Program-made: the position numbers and the translations under genes
Assembly (NCBI RefSeq): GCF_900100865.1
Contig: NZ_LT627734.1
Span: forward strand, 62,001 to 126,000
Origin: Candidatus Aquiluna sp. UB-MaderosW2red
Lineage (GTDB): Bacteria; Actinomycetota; Actinomycetes; Actinomycetales; Microbacteriaceae
DNA length: 64,000 bases
Direction of reading: 5' to 3'
Part shown: positions 26,966 through 35,374 of the stretch, piece after piece
Layout of the letters: every line of letters starts with the position of its first letter
Numbering within the stretch: the first letter of the stretch is position 1
Notes under the pieces: model-generated
Seen by the model: only the letters and a program-made list of their open reading frames with translations
Databases searched by the model: none
Told to the model about the DNA's origin: nothing

Positions 26966-27721
26966 GTGAGCGACACAAACATTGGGGAGGCGAGTATCGC
27001 CAAGGAATACCTGCGTGGTCTGCAAGATGCCCTCGGCAGGCTGCTGATTGAGCAGGATTCATCGATTCAACTCGGTGCCACTTTAATTGCCAGCACAGTA
27101 GCTTCAGGGGGAACAATCCACGCCTTTGGAACCGGACACTCCCACATGCTTGCTGAAGAGCTGTTCTATCGAGCCGGCGGTCTGGTAGCGGTGAACCCGA
27201 TAATTTTTGATGGCCTCTTGATGCACCACGATCCACTTTTGAGTACCCGGCTCGAAAGGCTCCCGGGTCTAGCAAAAGCACTTTTAGACAGTCACGACCT
27301 AAAAGGTAACGACGTGGCAATCATCGCCTCCAACTCTGGTGCAAACGCTGCCGTTTGCGAAATGGCAGAGGCAATGCAGGCTGCGGGTGTGCCGGTAATT
27401 GCAATCACAAGCCTCGACCACGCTACATCTAAGGATGCTCGCACCAGTGATCGACTTCGGCTTCACGAAATTGCTCAGGTGGTTATTGATAACGGTGGCG
27501 TACTCGGCGACGCCTCTGTGCATATCAAAGGCTTTGACAAAAAAGTCGCACCCACATCAACCGTCATTGGTGCTGCAATTATCAATGCCATGGTCGCGCA
27601 GAGTGTGGCCAACTTAGTTTCCGAAGGATTCCACCCCGCTGTCTACACCAGCAGTAATACCGAAGGTGGGGATGCTCAAAACGCTGAGTACCGCCACACT
27701 AACGGCCAAGGGGTTGTGTGA
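26966..27721 (+). CDS. SIS-domain sugar-phosphate protein
   Basis: The 251-residue protein has a SIS fold: GTIHAFGTGHSHMLAEELFY near residue 36, VAIIASNSGANAAVCEMAEA near 104 and PVIAITS near 127. These bind phosphosugars and act as isomerases, etherases or regulators. Relatives lie beside sugar ABC transporters. GTG 26966 follows AAAGGA at good spacing and is preferred over GTG 26951. Its stop overlaps the GH84 start by one base (TGATG). Whether it is a deaminase-like isomerase or an etherase cannot be decided here. Confidence 0.82.
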   Translation: MSDTNIGEASIAKEYLRGLQDALGRLLIEQDSSIQLGATLIASTVASGGTIHAFGTGHSHMLAEELFYRAGGLVAVNPIIFDGLLMHHDPLLSTRLERLPGLAKALLDSHDLKGNDVAIIASNSGANAAVCEMAEAMQAAGVPVIAITSLDHATSKDARTSDRLRLHEIAQVVIDNGGVLGDASVHIKGFDKKVAPTSTVIGAAIINAMVAQSVANLVSEGFHPAVYTSSNTEGGDAQNAEYRHTNGQGVV

Positions 27722-29109
27722 TGCGCTCAGTCCAAAAAAATTATCTCTCCGAAGAAGCCTTCGCCATTCGGGGAGTAATCGAGGGATTTTACGGACCCCC
27801 TTGGTCCCATAAAGAGCGACTTGATTTTTTGAACTTTATGGCGCAGCACAACATGAATATGTTTATTTTCTCCCCCAAAGATGAGCCCCTTTTGCGCTAT
27901 GAGTGGGCAAAGCTTCCCAGTGAGTCTTGGACCAAGCGCGTGCAAGAACTTAGAACTCGCTCCGAGGAACTAGGAATTAGGTTTGCAGTAGCCGTCTCAC
28001 CTGGACTTTCAATTCGATACTCGAATGAAGATGATCGTGCTAAATTGATGGGCAAATTGCACTTCCTAGCCAACATGGGTGTGCGCGATTTTGGCCTGTT
28101 TTTGGATGACATTCCGTCCGCGCTCCAATGGCCTGAGGACCAAAAGACCTACAGCTCACTCGCTCAAGCACATCGCTCACTAGTACTTGCCGTGCACGAG
28201 TCGCTGAGTGCAATCGAGGAATTCTCCCTAATGGTCTGCCCTGAAACCTACTGGGGATCGGGGAAGGAGCAGTATCTTGCGGAGCTGAGTCAGGGTCTTC
28301 CCTCAGAAATTAATATCATGTGGACCGGAAAGTCGATCTGCTCGGCCACGTTAGAAGCGGCTGACGCACTAACTTTCGCCGAAACCACCGGTCGGCCACC
28401 GCTTTACTGGGACAACTACCCCGTGAATGATGTTGCGATGTCTCATGAACTACACCTTGGGCCTTACGAGCGCCGAGAGCCTGCACTTCACAACACGAGC
28501 CGTGGCATCCTGGTGAACGCAATGCAGATGGCAGAGGCATCCAAGATTGCGATTGCCACTGCTGGTGATTTTCTTGCTGATCCCTATGGTTACGAGTCTG
28601 AGGAAAGCTGGGTTCGGGCAATTGACAAAATCACTAGCAATCCAAAAGACGCAGAGGCATTCCGTGCTTTCGCCAGCAACTCCAGGTCTTCATGTCTCTC
28701 GCTTAGCGATGCTCGGGAAGTTGACCAAGCACTTGCAGCACTCGAATTCTCAAATGTCTCCGGTGTCATAGAGCCTGGCATTGAGGCAATAACCGCACTC
28801 GCAAACAAGTTTGAGGACTCCTCAGCTCATTTATTATCGGAGAATTTTGGCAATCAGGCCTTGATCGACCAGTGCCGTCCTTGGTTGGACGCTTTCAGAA
28901 TTGGCGCAGAGATGCTGCGTCATTTGGCCAAGTTGGCGCAAGCGCGTCAGCTGGATTCGGTTCAAGCATCGGAGCTTGAACCGAACATTACCCGGTTGCG
29001 CGCCACGGGCAAAAGGGTTTTCGGCGACTCTCTAGACATGTTCGTTGAGCATCTCATGAGCGAGTCGCTGGCCAGTGCAAAAACCCCACTACAGAATGAG
29101 GAGCGATAG
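27721..29109 (+). CDS. GH84 beta-N-acetylglucosaminidase (O-GlcNAcase-like), cytoplasmic
   Basis: The 462-residue enzyme has GH84 hallmarks: RGVIEGFYGPPWSHKERLDF near residue 17, the catalytic Asp pair in FGLFLDDIPSAL near 125, MWTGKSI near 200 and YWDNYPVND near 230. GH84 enzymes remove terminal GlcNAc by a substrate-assisted mechanism. There is no signal peptide or transmembrane segment, so it should act inside the cell. Many bacterial GH84 enzymes are secreted. Coding within an ABC import operon fits hydrolysis of imported GlcNAc-containing oligomers or glycopeptides. A helical C-terminal region (about 300-450) follows the barrel. Confidence 0.9.
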   Translation: MRSVQKNYLSEEAFAIRGVIEGFYGPPWSHKERLDFLNFMAQHNMNMFIFSPKDEPLLRYEWAKLPSESWTKRVQELRTRSEELGIRFAVAVSPGLSIRYSNEDDRAKLMGKLHFLANMGVRDFGLFLDDIPSALQWPEDQKTYSSLAQAHRSLVLAVHESLSAIEEFSLMVCPETYWGSGKEQYLAELSQGLPSEINIMWTGKSICSATLEAADALTFAETTGRPPLYWDNYPVNDVAMSHELHLGPYERREPALHNTSRGILVNAMQMAEASKIAIATAGDFLADPYGYESEESWVRAIDKITSNPKDAEAFRAFASNSRSSCLSLSDAREVDQALAALEFSNVSGVIEPGIEAITALANKFEDSSAHLLSENFGNQALIDQCRPWLDAFRIGAEMLRHLAKLAQARQLDSVQASELEPNITRLRATGKRVFGDSLDMFVEHLMSESLASAKTPLQNEER

Positions 29110-29111
29110 GA

Positions 29112-30410
29112 ATGATAAAGATCAAAAGCACTGCAGTGGTTGCCTTAGCGGCAGCGTCTGCCCTAGTTCTCGGAGCATGTGCATCGAGTTCTGACACAAC
29201 CGGAGATAACGAAGCCGGTACGAATACCGAAAGCGTTACAGCAGGCACATTGCGCTTGGCAATGGGCTCCCCTGGGGAGGCTCAGATTGCTGTTTGGGAC
29301 CAGGTTGCGGCTCAGTTCGAGATAGCAAACCCTGGTATCAATGTAGAAATTAACTATGTCGATGATGACCTCTACCAGACCATTGGTTTGCCAAACCTGC
29401 TTTCGGGTCGTGATGCGCCAGACATTTACTTTGAATGGGCTGGTAGCAGACTTGCCGAAAGGTATGAGGGCGGCTATGCAGCAGACCTAACCTCCTACAT
29501 GACCGATGGGGTGCTCTCAGGAATCTGGGAAGATTCCGCCTTCTCCTCAGGTGAGATCGACGGCAAGCTCTTGCTAGCCCCTCACAAAGCTGATGTCACC
29601 AACGTGCTTTGGTACAACGTCGACATGTTCAATGAGCTTGGCATTACCCCTCCAGAAACTTGGAGCGATCTAATGGAGACCTGCAAGGTAGTTTCTGTCG
29701 CAGGCTACACCCCAATTGCTTCGGGCAATAAGGACTTCTGGGCCGCAGGTAACTGGCTTGGGCACCTGACCTCTCGAGTCGTTGGTGAAGATGTCTATGA
29801 TTCGGCATTGGCGCAGCGCACCTCTTTCAACACACCTGAGTGGGTAGAAGCCTTTGGCTACATCAAAGAGCTTGCCGATAATGGGTGCGTAAATGAAAGC
29901 GCGAACGCCATTGCAGACAACGAGGGTGCTCAACTGTTCTTCCAAGGTGAAGCGGCTATGCACCCAATTGGTTCATGGTTGGTTAGCTGGGCAATCGATG
30001 AAGCACCGGATCTCAACTTCGACTACGTGAACCTACCCGCAATGCCCAATGGCGCCGGCGATCAAGGCAGCGTTATTGGAGTTGTGACGGGATACGTAAT
30101 CAACGAAAAGAGCCCAATGAAAGACAAGGCTGCTGAGTTCTTAGCACTAGCAAATAATGCTGAATTCGTGGCTAAGTTCATCGATGCCGAAGCCGTGCCA
30201 TTGGCGATCTCAGCTGCAAACGCGGAGCTCGACGACAGAACAGCAAGGTTGAACACCATGCTGGCGTCTTCTGACACAATCGTTGGACCGCCAGACACTG
30301 ACTACGACCTCAAGGTTGCCGACTTCTTCTACCGCGCCGTTGCTGCTGTGATGGGTGGAGTCAGTACTCCCGAGGAGGCAGCAGCTGAACTGGCTGCAGC
30401 AATCGAATAA
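29112..30410 (+). CDS. Sugar ABC transporter substrate-binding lipoprotein
   Basis: The 432-residue protein begins with a lipoprotein signal (hydrophobic stretch, lipobox LGAC with Cys near residue 23, then a Ser/Thr linker). The mature part is a family 1 solute-binding protein: LRLAMGSPGEAQIAVWDQVA, then LLSGRDAPDIYFEWAG near 98 and WYNVDMFNELGITPPETWSD near 166. It is anchored outside the membrane and would deliver an amino-sugar oligomer or related carbohydrate to the two permeases. It starts 2 bp after the GH84 stop. Confidence 0.93.
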   Translation: MIKIKSTAVVALAAASALVLGACASSSDTTGDNEAGTNTESVTAGTLRLAMGSPGEAQIAVWDQVAAQFEIANPGINVEINYVDDDLYQTIGLPNLLSGRDAPDIYFEWAGSRLAERYEGGYAADLTSYMTDGVLSGIWEDSAFSSGEIDGKLLLAPHKADVTNVLWYNVDMFNELGITPPETWSDLMETCKVVSVAGYTPIASGNKDFWAAGNWLGHLTSRVVGEDVYDSALAQRTSFNTPEWVEAFGYIKELADNGCVNESANAIADNEGAQLFFQGEAAMHPIGSWLVSWAIDEAPDLNFDYVNLPAMPNGAGDQGSVIGVVTGYVINEKSPMKDKAAEFLALANNAEFVAKFIDAEAVPLAISAANAELDDRTARLNTMLASSDTIVGPPDTDYDLKVADFFYRAVAAVMGGVSTPEEAAAELAAAIE

Positions 30411-30420
30411 TAAGTTGAAC

Positions 30421-30457
30421 TGCAGAGTGGGCTTGCATCAGCCAAGCACACTCTGCA
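30421..30457 (+). promoter_or_regulatory. Intercistronic stem-loop between binding-protein and permease genes
   Basis: Positions 30421-30435 pair with 30443-30457 over 15 positions with one G/A mismatch and a 7-nt loop. No T tract follows, so it is not a classical terminator. A hairpin in this place is known in other sugar operons to protect the upstream binding-protein mRNA and raise its level over the permeases; that effect is inferred here. Confidence 0.8.
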
Positions 30458-30475
30458 CCATCCGAAGGTGAACAC

Positions 30476-31360
30476 ATGAAACCGCAGAAACCCTGGGTTC
30501 CATTTCTTTTTGTCGCGCCTGCTTTGACATTTTTTGTCTTCGCGGTGTTGGTGCCGATGATTGCGACTGCTGGGTTTAGCTTCACGGATTGGAATGGTTT
30601 CGGTGAGTTCAACTTCGTAGGGTTTGCCAACTACATTGAATTAGCCTCCGATAATATTTTTGCAAAATCTTTCACAAACGTTTTTTTATATATCCTGGCT
30701 ACCTTGGTTCTTGAGGTACTGGTGGGCCTCTTTCTAGCCGGCCTAATCAGCGTTCAAAGATCAGGTTCATTATGGTTCCGCGTTGCTCTCTTCGCCCCGG
30801 TAATGCTTCCCATGGTCGTAGTGGCCGTGTTGTGGTCTTTTATCTACAACCCCGACTTTGGATTAGTCAATAGTGTTTTGAGCGCTGCTGGCCTAGAAGA
30901 TTTCACCCGCATCTGGCTGGGTGACCCAGATACAGCGTTATGGGCAATCAGCCTGGTTTCGGGTTGGGTTTTTTCAGGTTTCTTTATGGTCATTTTTTAC
31001 TCCGCCTTACAGCAGGTCCCCACAGAACTTTCTGAGGCTGCCAGAATCGATGGCGCCGGCGAGTGGAGAATCTTTTGGAGCGTCAAGATTCCATTCATCC
31101 GCAATGCGATCGAAGTAGGAGTGCTGCTTTGCATCACCGGAGCCTTTCAGGGGTTCGATTTATTCTTCGTGCTCACCAATGGCGGCCCCTTTAATGCCAC
31201 CGAGATTCCAACCACTCTTTTGGTTCGCACCGTGTTTAGAAACGCAGATGTTGGCTACGGATCGGCTATGGCGGTCGTTTTGACGCTGGTGATTCTGATC
31301 GTTGGATGGATGTTTTTGAGAATTCGAAAGTGGAACGACCAGAAGGAGCTGCGCACATGA
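30476..31360 (+). CDS. Sugar ABC transporter permease (MalF/UgpA type)
   Basis: The 294-residue protein has six hydrophobic segments, starting FLFVAPALTFFVFAVLVPMI near residue 10. The binding-protein-dependent permease EAA loop appears as ELSEAARIDGAGEWRIFWSV near 184; it contacts the ATPase. It forms the membrane channel with the next gene product, with which it overlaps by 4 nt (ATGA). No ATPase gene follows. Confidence 0.94.
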   Translation: MKPQKPWVPFLFVAPALTFFVFAVLVPMIATAGFSFTDWNGFGEFNFVGFANYIELASDNIFAKSFTNVFLYILATLVLEVLVGLFLAGLISVQRSGSLWFRVALFAPVMLPMVVVAVLWSFIYNPDFGLVNSVLSAAGLEDFTRIWLGDPDTALWAISLVSGWVFSGFFMVIFYSALQQVPTELSEAARIDGAGEWRIFWSVKIPFIRNAIEVGVLLCITGAFQGFDLFFVLTNGGPFNATEIPTTLLVRTVFRNADVGYGSAMAVVLTLVILIVGWMFLRIRKWNDQKELRT

Positions 31361-32235
31361 CAGTGACAACGGAAACGACTACGACTCAATTACAGCGTCG
31401 CCCCAAAGTGGCATTGCGCAACAGGGTTCCTCAGCTAATAGGAACGCTGGGTTTAACCCTAATCGCAATCATCTACGCCTTCCCGCTTGTATGGATGACG
31501 GTGTCGGGGCTCAAAACCAATCAGCAGATTTTCCGAGAGCCTTTTGCTCTGCCCGAAACCTGGGACTTTTCGATTTGGATCGAAGCCTGGCAGGTTGGAA
31601 ACATCGGGCAATATGCCCTTAACAGCACCATCACAACCAGTGTCACGGTTCTAGTCATTCTTCTGGCCGGCTCTGCCGCCGCGTTTGCTTTTGCCCGTTA
31701 TCAGTTTCGCGGCAGAGGAATGCTTATGGGTCTGCTCTCACTCGGCCTGCTGCTGCCATTGCAGTCCTATTTCATAGCGCAAAGCAGCATGTTTAATGCT
31801 CTTTATATAACCAACACCAGGTGGGCACTGATAATCCCCTATATCGCCATGGGCCTTCCATTGGCAACCTACCTACTAACCGTCTACCTCAAGGCTCTGC
31901 CCGACGAGCTTTTTGAAGCAGCGCGGATGGAGGGAGCAAACGATTTCACCATCTACCGCTTGATTGCCATGCCGCTTCTAAAGCCGGGTCTTGCGACGGT
32001 AGGGATCTTTTCAGCGCTCGCATCCTGGAACGAGTTTTTGTTGGCGCTTTTATATATCCAAGACGACGCGCTGAAAACCATACCCACCGGTCTGCTGGCG
32101 TTTTCAAGTCGATACGTTACTGATTACGGCCTCTTATTCGCCGCCCTCACAATCATCACCTTGCCCATGATCGCCATCTACATAGCGTTCAACAAACAAA
32201 TCGTGGAAGGCCTAACTGCAGGCAGTCTCAAGTAA
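31357..32235 (+). CDS. Sugar ABC transporter permease (MalG/UgpE type)
   Basis: The 292-residue membrane protein has the EAA loop ELFEAARMEGANDFTIYRLI near residue 185, and a C-terminal FNKQIVEGLTAGSLK typical of MalG-type permeases. The start at ATG 31357 overlaps the upstream stop. It is the last gene of the amino-sugar operon. The transporter lacks its own ATP-binding subunit here, so it probably uses a shared MsiK-like ATPase encoded elsewhere, as in Streptomyces. Confidence 0.94.
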   Translation: MTVTTETTTTQLQRRPKVALRNRVPQLIGTLGLTLIAIIYAFPLVWMTVSGLKTNQQIFREPFALPETWDFSIWIEAWQVGNIGQYALNSTITTSVTVLVILLAGSAAAFAFARYQFRGRGMLMGLLSLGLLLPLQSYFIAQSSMFNALYITNTRWALIIPYIAMGLPLATYLLTVYLKALPDELFEAARMEGANDFTIYRLIAMPLLKPGLATVGIFSALASWNEFLLALLYIQDDALKTIPTGLLAFSSRYVTDYGLLFAALTIITLPMIAIYIAFNKQIVEGLTAGSLK

Positions 32236-32270
32236 TTAATTAGGTAGTTGACGCCGCACCGGGCCGTCCA

Positions 32271-33476
32271 TCACTTCACAGCGCGTGTGCCTCGAAGCGC
32301 CCTTGCCAAGTACCCCGACAGAATAAGCGCCAAAACCGGATACAACATCGCATAGGTCAAAGTGACCTGATCAGAGAGCACCCCAACCACAGTGGGCCCG
32401 ACAAAATAAGCCCCAATTGAAATAACCCCAACTCGGGCAATGCCGACCGAAGGCGCCACCCCTGGCAAATTGGCAGCGCCCAATATAAACGCCGGAAACA
32501 TCGGGCCAATCGCTAGCCCTGCAAAAAAGAACCCGGTGTTCACCAAAATGATGGCCAATAGCGGGAAGGGTCCTGATAACCAGATACCCAACAGCATCAA
32601 AATCCCCCAGCTAGTTCCCCCAACAACACCCAAGAACCTAACGACCTTATAGGGGCCAAACTTCTCGAGCCAGCGGTCACCCAAGAACCTAGAGATGATC
32701 ATTGCTAACGCGAAGGTGGCAAAAGCCGAAGCGTAATAACCAACCGAAACGTTCATCTCGTCCCTGAGCAGCAAGGCACCCCAGTCGGCCGCAGAACCCT
32801 CGGCGATAAAGGTTCCAGTGGCACCAATACCCAGTATCCAAAGCGGCAATGATGCCTTGCCAAACCAAGCCACCGAGCTAGTAGTGACCGAAGAACCATC
32901 GCCTCGGTGTTCATCTAACTCGGGCGGCAACAACCTGATTGAAATTACCGAAAATGCCACCAGCCCAATACTTGCCACCCAGATCAAGTTGGCTGCGGGT
33001 GACATTACAAAACTAAGACCGGCTCCAAGCAATGTGGCAACAAGTGTCCCCACGCTCCACATGCCGTGAAAAGAAGCTATGTAGCGCTTGGCTAAGTGCT
33101 TTTCAATTGCCACCGCCTGCGCATTACCCCCAACATCTAATGCGGCATACCCAAACCCCATCACAAAAAGCCCGATCACCAAAACCAGCGGTGAGCTACT
33201 CAAGCCCATCAGAATCACACCAAGTGGCACAATCACCTGAGCCAAATACATCAGCGGCCTTGAACCAAAACGGTGTATTAGCCGGCCAGAGAGCTGGGCT
33301 CCAAACACTGCCCCAACTGAGCTGGCAATAAGCACCAATCCAAACTGGGTATCAGATAACCCATTAGCCATCTTTATCTCAGGAATCCTAGGTATCCATG
33401 CCATAGACACCACGCCCATAACAAAGAACATCAACCAGAGCGCATTGCGCGCTTTGGTTGCCTGGATTGTGATCAC
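32271..33476 (-). CDS. MFS transporter, sugar-efflux/FucP-like group
   Basis: About 401 residues with twelve hydrophobic segments. The early block WIPRIPEIKMANGLSDTQFG and the QLSGRLIHRFGSRPLMYLAQ loop match MFS proteins of the bypass-of-stop/FucP-like group. Substrate is not known. The frame is open to 33590, but membrane homology begins at a GTG at 33476, 11 bp after the HTH fragment's stop, so I chose that start with moderate trust. It converges on the amino-sugar operon and is not part of it. Confidence 0.82.
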   Translation of the reverse strand: MITIQATKARNALWLMFFVMGVVSMAWIPRIPEIKMANGLSDTQFGLVLIASSVGAVFGAQLSGRLIHRFGSRPLMYLAQVIVPLGVILMGLSSSPLVLVIGLFVMGFGYAALDVGGNAQAVAIEKHLAKRYIASFHGMWSVGTLVATLLGAGLSFVMSPAANLIWVASIGLVAFSVISIRLLPPELDEHRGDGSSVTTSSVAWFGKASLPLWILGIGATGTFIAEGSAADWGALLLRDEMNVSVGYYASAFATFALAMIISRFLGDRWLEKFGPYKVVRFLGVVGGTSWGILMLLGIWLSGPFPLLAIILVNTGFFFAGLAIGPMFPAFILGAANLPGVAPSVGIARVGVISIGAYFVGPTVVGVLSDQVTLTYAMLYPVLALILSGYLARALRGTRAVK

Positions 33477-33486
33477 AGACAAGAGA

Positions 33487-33708
33487 TTAGCTGTTGACAA
33501 TGCCGAAGTTGACCCTGATACCCAAAGCCTGAGCATAAGCAAGTATCGAATCAACAGTCGGCGTGTAAGTAGCCTTCTCAAACTGAGCAACGGCAGGCTG
33601 GGGTTTTCTCAGCCTTTCCCATAAAACCCGCTGAGTCAGTTCAAGACAGTGAGGTAACTGCAAATAAGGATATATTTTCAGGGCCTCGAATTGATTCTTT
33701 GAAAGCAA
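33487..33708 (-). pseudogene. XRE-type helix-turn-helix fragment
   Basis: A 73-codon frame ends with LRKPQPAVAQFEKATYTPTV and a SILAYAQALGIRV tail, the recognition-helix half of XRE/HigA-type regulators. The segment before it (LELTQRVLWERL) looks like a worn first helix, and the N-terminus is not like a normal start of this family. It may be a remnant of an antitoxin or a short regulator of the MFS gene that begins 11 bp later. Confidence 0.45.
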
Positions 33709-33713
33709 AAATC

Positions 33714-34727
33714 TTATGTGCGGGCATTGCCCCTTGGTCGAAGAACGTATTCCTTGGTAACTGCATCCGTGAGGTACTCCATGTAAAAATCAGGATGTTC
33801 GCCGGTGAACTTTTTTAGGTCAAATTCCTGCTTAGAGTCTTGGTACCTCTTCCAGCTACAAACGCCTTCAATGGCTTCATTCACTCCGCATGCAACTTTC
33901 ATTTGCGCGGTTGCATACTTCAGATCCCAATCCGCAAGGGCCTTAAGCTGCGTCACTAACATTGTCGGCTCCGAAATCTTGTATGCGTCTGAGGTTCCGC
34001 CGATGGCAGACATGAGACTTTGAATTTCGGTAATAGCTAACTCGAATTCCGCGCCGAGACCTTCCGAGGCCTCAACCTTTTTGTTGGAAAGGAACCTGCT
34101 GTACCAAAATGGCTCCAACTCCAAGTACTTCGAATAGACCTCAGGGTGCTTGTCAGCAAAGGCGGCCTCATCGAATTTTGGTTTGTAGGTTCGATTTTGG
34201 ACTGTGCCGACGTCCTCCCCTTCGCGGACCGCCTCTTTTAGCTTCTCGTTTATGTCAGATTCAATCTTCTTACAAAATGCCATCTTCGCCGTTGCGTCCG
34301 CGAGCCTCGTTGCAATTTCCAAATCGGAATCAGTCGCCTTTACAGTCTCCCCGTTGGAAGCACTTTTTTGAAAATTATCGGCCTGGACGAAAACGAATGC
34401 CAGCTTTTCAGCGTCAATTGCTAGGGCTCGCGTATCCGAAATGACTTGCAGGAGTTGTTTGTCCGACTCAAAGGAGAACCACTCACCACCAACTCGATTA
34501 GAGGCATACCTGCGATGCAACTGAGCTTCCACAAGCGACACAGCATCGGTGGCAACAATGTGACCTTCAGGGATTAATAACCTTCTGGGGTTCCCTGTTT
34601 GATGTTCACTTAGTCTTGTGGCGCTTACCCGAGGAGACTTGACTAACCCAATTTTTACAAATGGACTTAACTGCTCCCCTTCAGACACCTCACGCACAAA
34701 ATATATTTCTCCGGCTTCATAACTCAT
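33714..34727 (-). CDS. T5orf172 (GIY-YIG-like) domain protein
   Basis: The 337-residue protein opens with a T5orf172 domain: GEIYFVREVSEG near residue 6, FVKIGLVKS near 23, LSEHQTGNPRRLL near 39 and LHRRYASNRVGGEWFSFE near 71. These domains belong to the GIY-YIG nuclease superfamily. The rest (about 110-337) is helical and unknown, with two PEVYSKYLELE-like and PDFYMEYLTDA-like segments suggesting an internal repeat. It is common in phage and accessory DNA. Function is not known. Confidence 0.7.
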   Translation of the reverse strand: MSYEAGEIYFVREVSEGEQLSPFVKIGLVKSPRVSATRLSEHQTGNPRRLLIPEGHIVATDAVSLVEAQLHRRYASNRVGGEWFSFESDKQLLQVISDTRALAIDAEKLAFVFVQADNFQKSASNGETVKATDSDLEIATRLADATAKMAFCKKIESDINEKLKEAVREGEDVGTVQNRTYKPKFDEAAFADKHPEVYSKYLELEPFWYSRFLSNKKVEASEGLGAEFELAITEIQSLMSAIGGTSDAYKISEPTMLVTQLKALADWDLKYATAQMKVACGVNEAIEGVCSWKRYQDSKQEFDLKKFTGEHPDFYMEYLTDAVTKEYVLRPRGNART

Positions 34728-34763
34728 GGTTTCCCCTCAATAAGCCCTAATTTAGTTCCATTC

Positions 34764-35240
34764 TTAGATTACTAGCGCAAAGTCGGACTTAAGATATCGA
34801 ACAGAGCTACCAGAGCGTGCCATCAAAAGTGCGATTGCACTCGGCTGAGAAACAACTAGTACGGCCTTGAATTTACTCACCAGGCTTTGCACGAAGGGAG
34901 CCAAGCCACCATCACCGCTGGCAATAACTACTCCATCAAAACGACTCTCTAGATCATCCTCGAGCATGGCCTTAGCCAACAAGATATCGGCCCCATCATG
35001 ACCCTCTTTGCAACCGTGCCAAGCATTGGGCCAACCAAAAACTGCCGATTGCACGTTGTTTTTAGAACTCACTGTGACATAAAACAGATCACTGGGGCCA
35101 GGCTTAACTAACTCAAAGTACTCGCTTCTTACCTGCTGGACCTGTTGAAGAGTCGGGTTGCTGTTCATGCAAAGGTTCTCGATGTCAATCAGGTGGATAG
35201 TGCGGTTTCTTCTCAGACTAGCCTTTGACTTTTTATTCAT
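34764..35240 (-). CDS. NYN-domain (PIN-like) protein
   Basis: The 158-residue protein has IHLIDIENLCMNSN near residue 15, GHDGADILLAKAML near 78 and FDGVVIASGDGGLAPFVQSL near 98, which are the acidic active-site blocks of NYN/LabA-like RNases. Start ATG 35240 follows GGAGGGGAAC; an earlier ATG at 35252 has no ribosome site. It diverges from the large nuclease-helicase gene across 130 bp. RNA cleavage is inferred from the fold. Confidence 0.78.
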   Translation of the reverse strand: MNKKSKASLRRNRTIHLIDIENLCMNSNPTLQQVQQVRSEYFELVKPGPSDLFYVTVSSKNNVQSAVFGWPNAWHGCKEGHDGADILLAKAMLEDDLESRFDGVVIASGDGGLAPFVQSLVSKFKAVLVVSQPSAIALLMARSGSSVRYLKSDFALVI

Positions 35241-35374
35241 GTTCCCCTCCATCTCTAGTTGTTAGATGAATCTTGCACTGGGGGTCTGACGTTTTATCTA
35301 TGCAGCAATCGAACCAACGAGCTCGGGGTGCAAGGCAGGATCTAAAGGTCACACCCTCCTGCGATACTTTCCCC

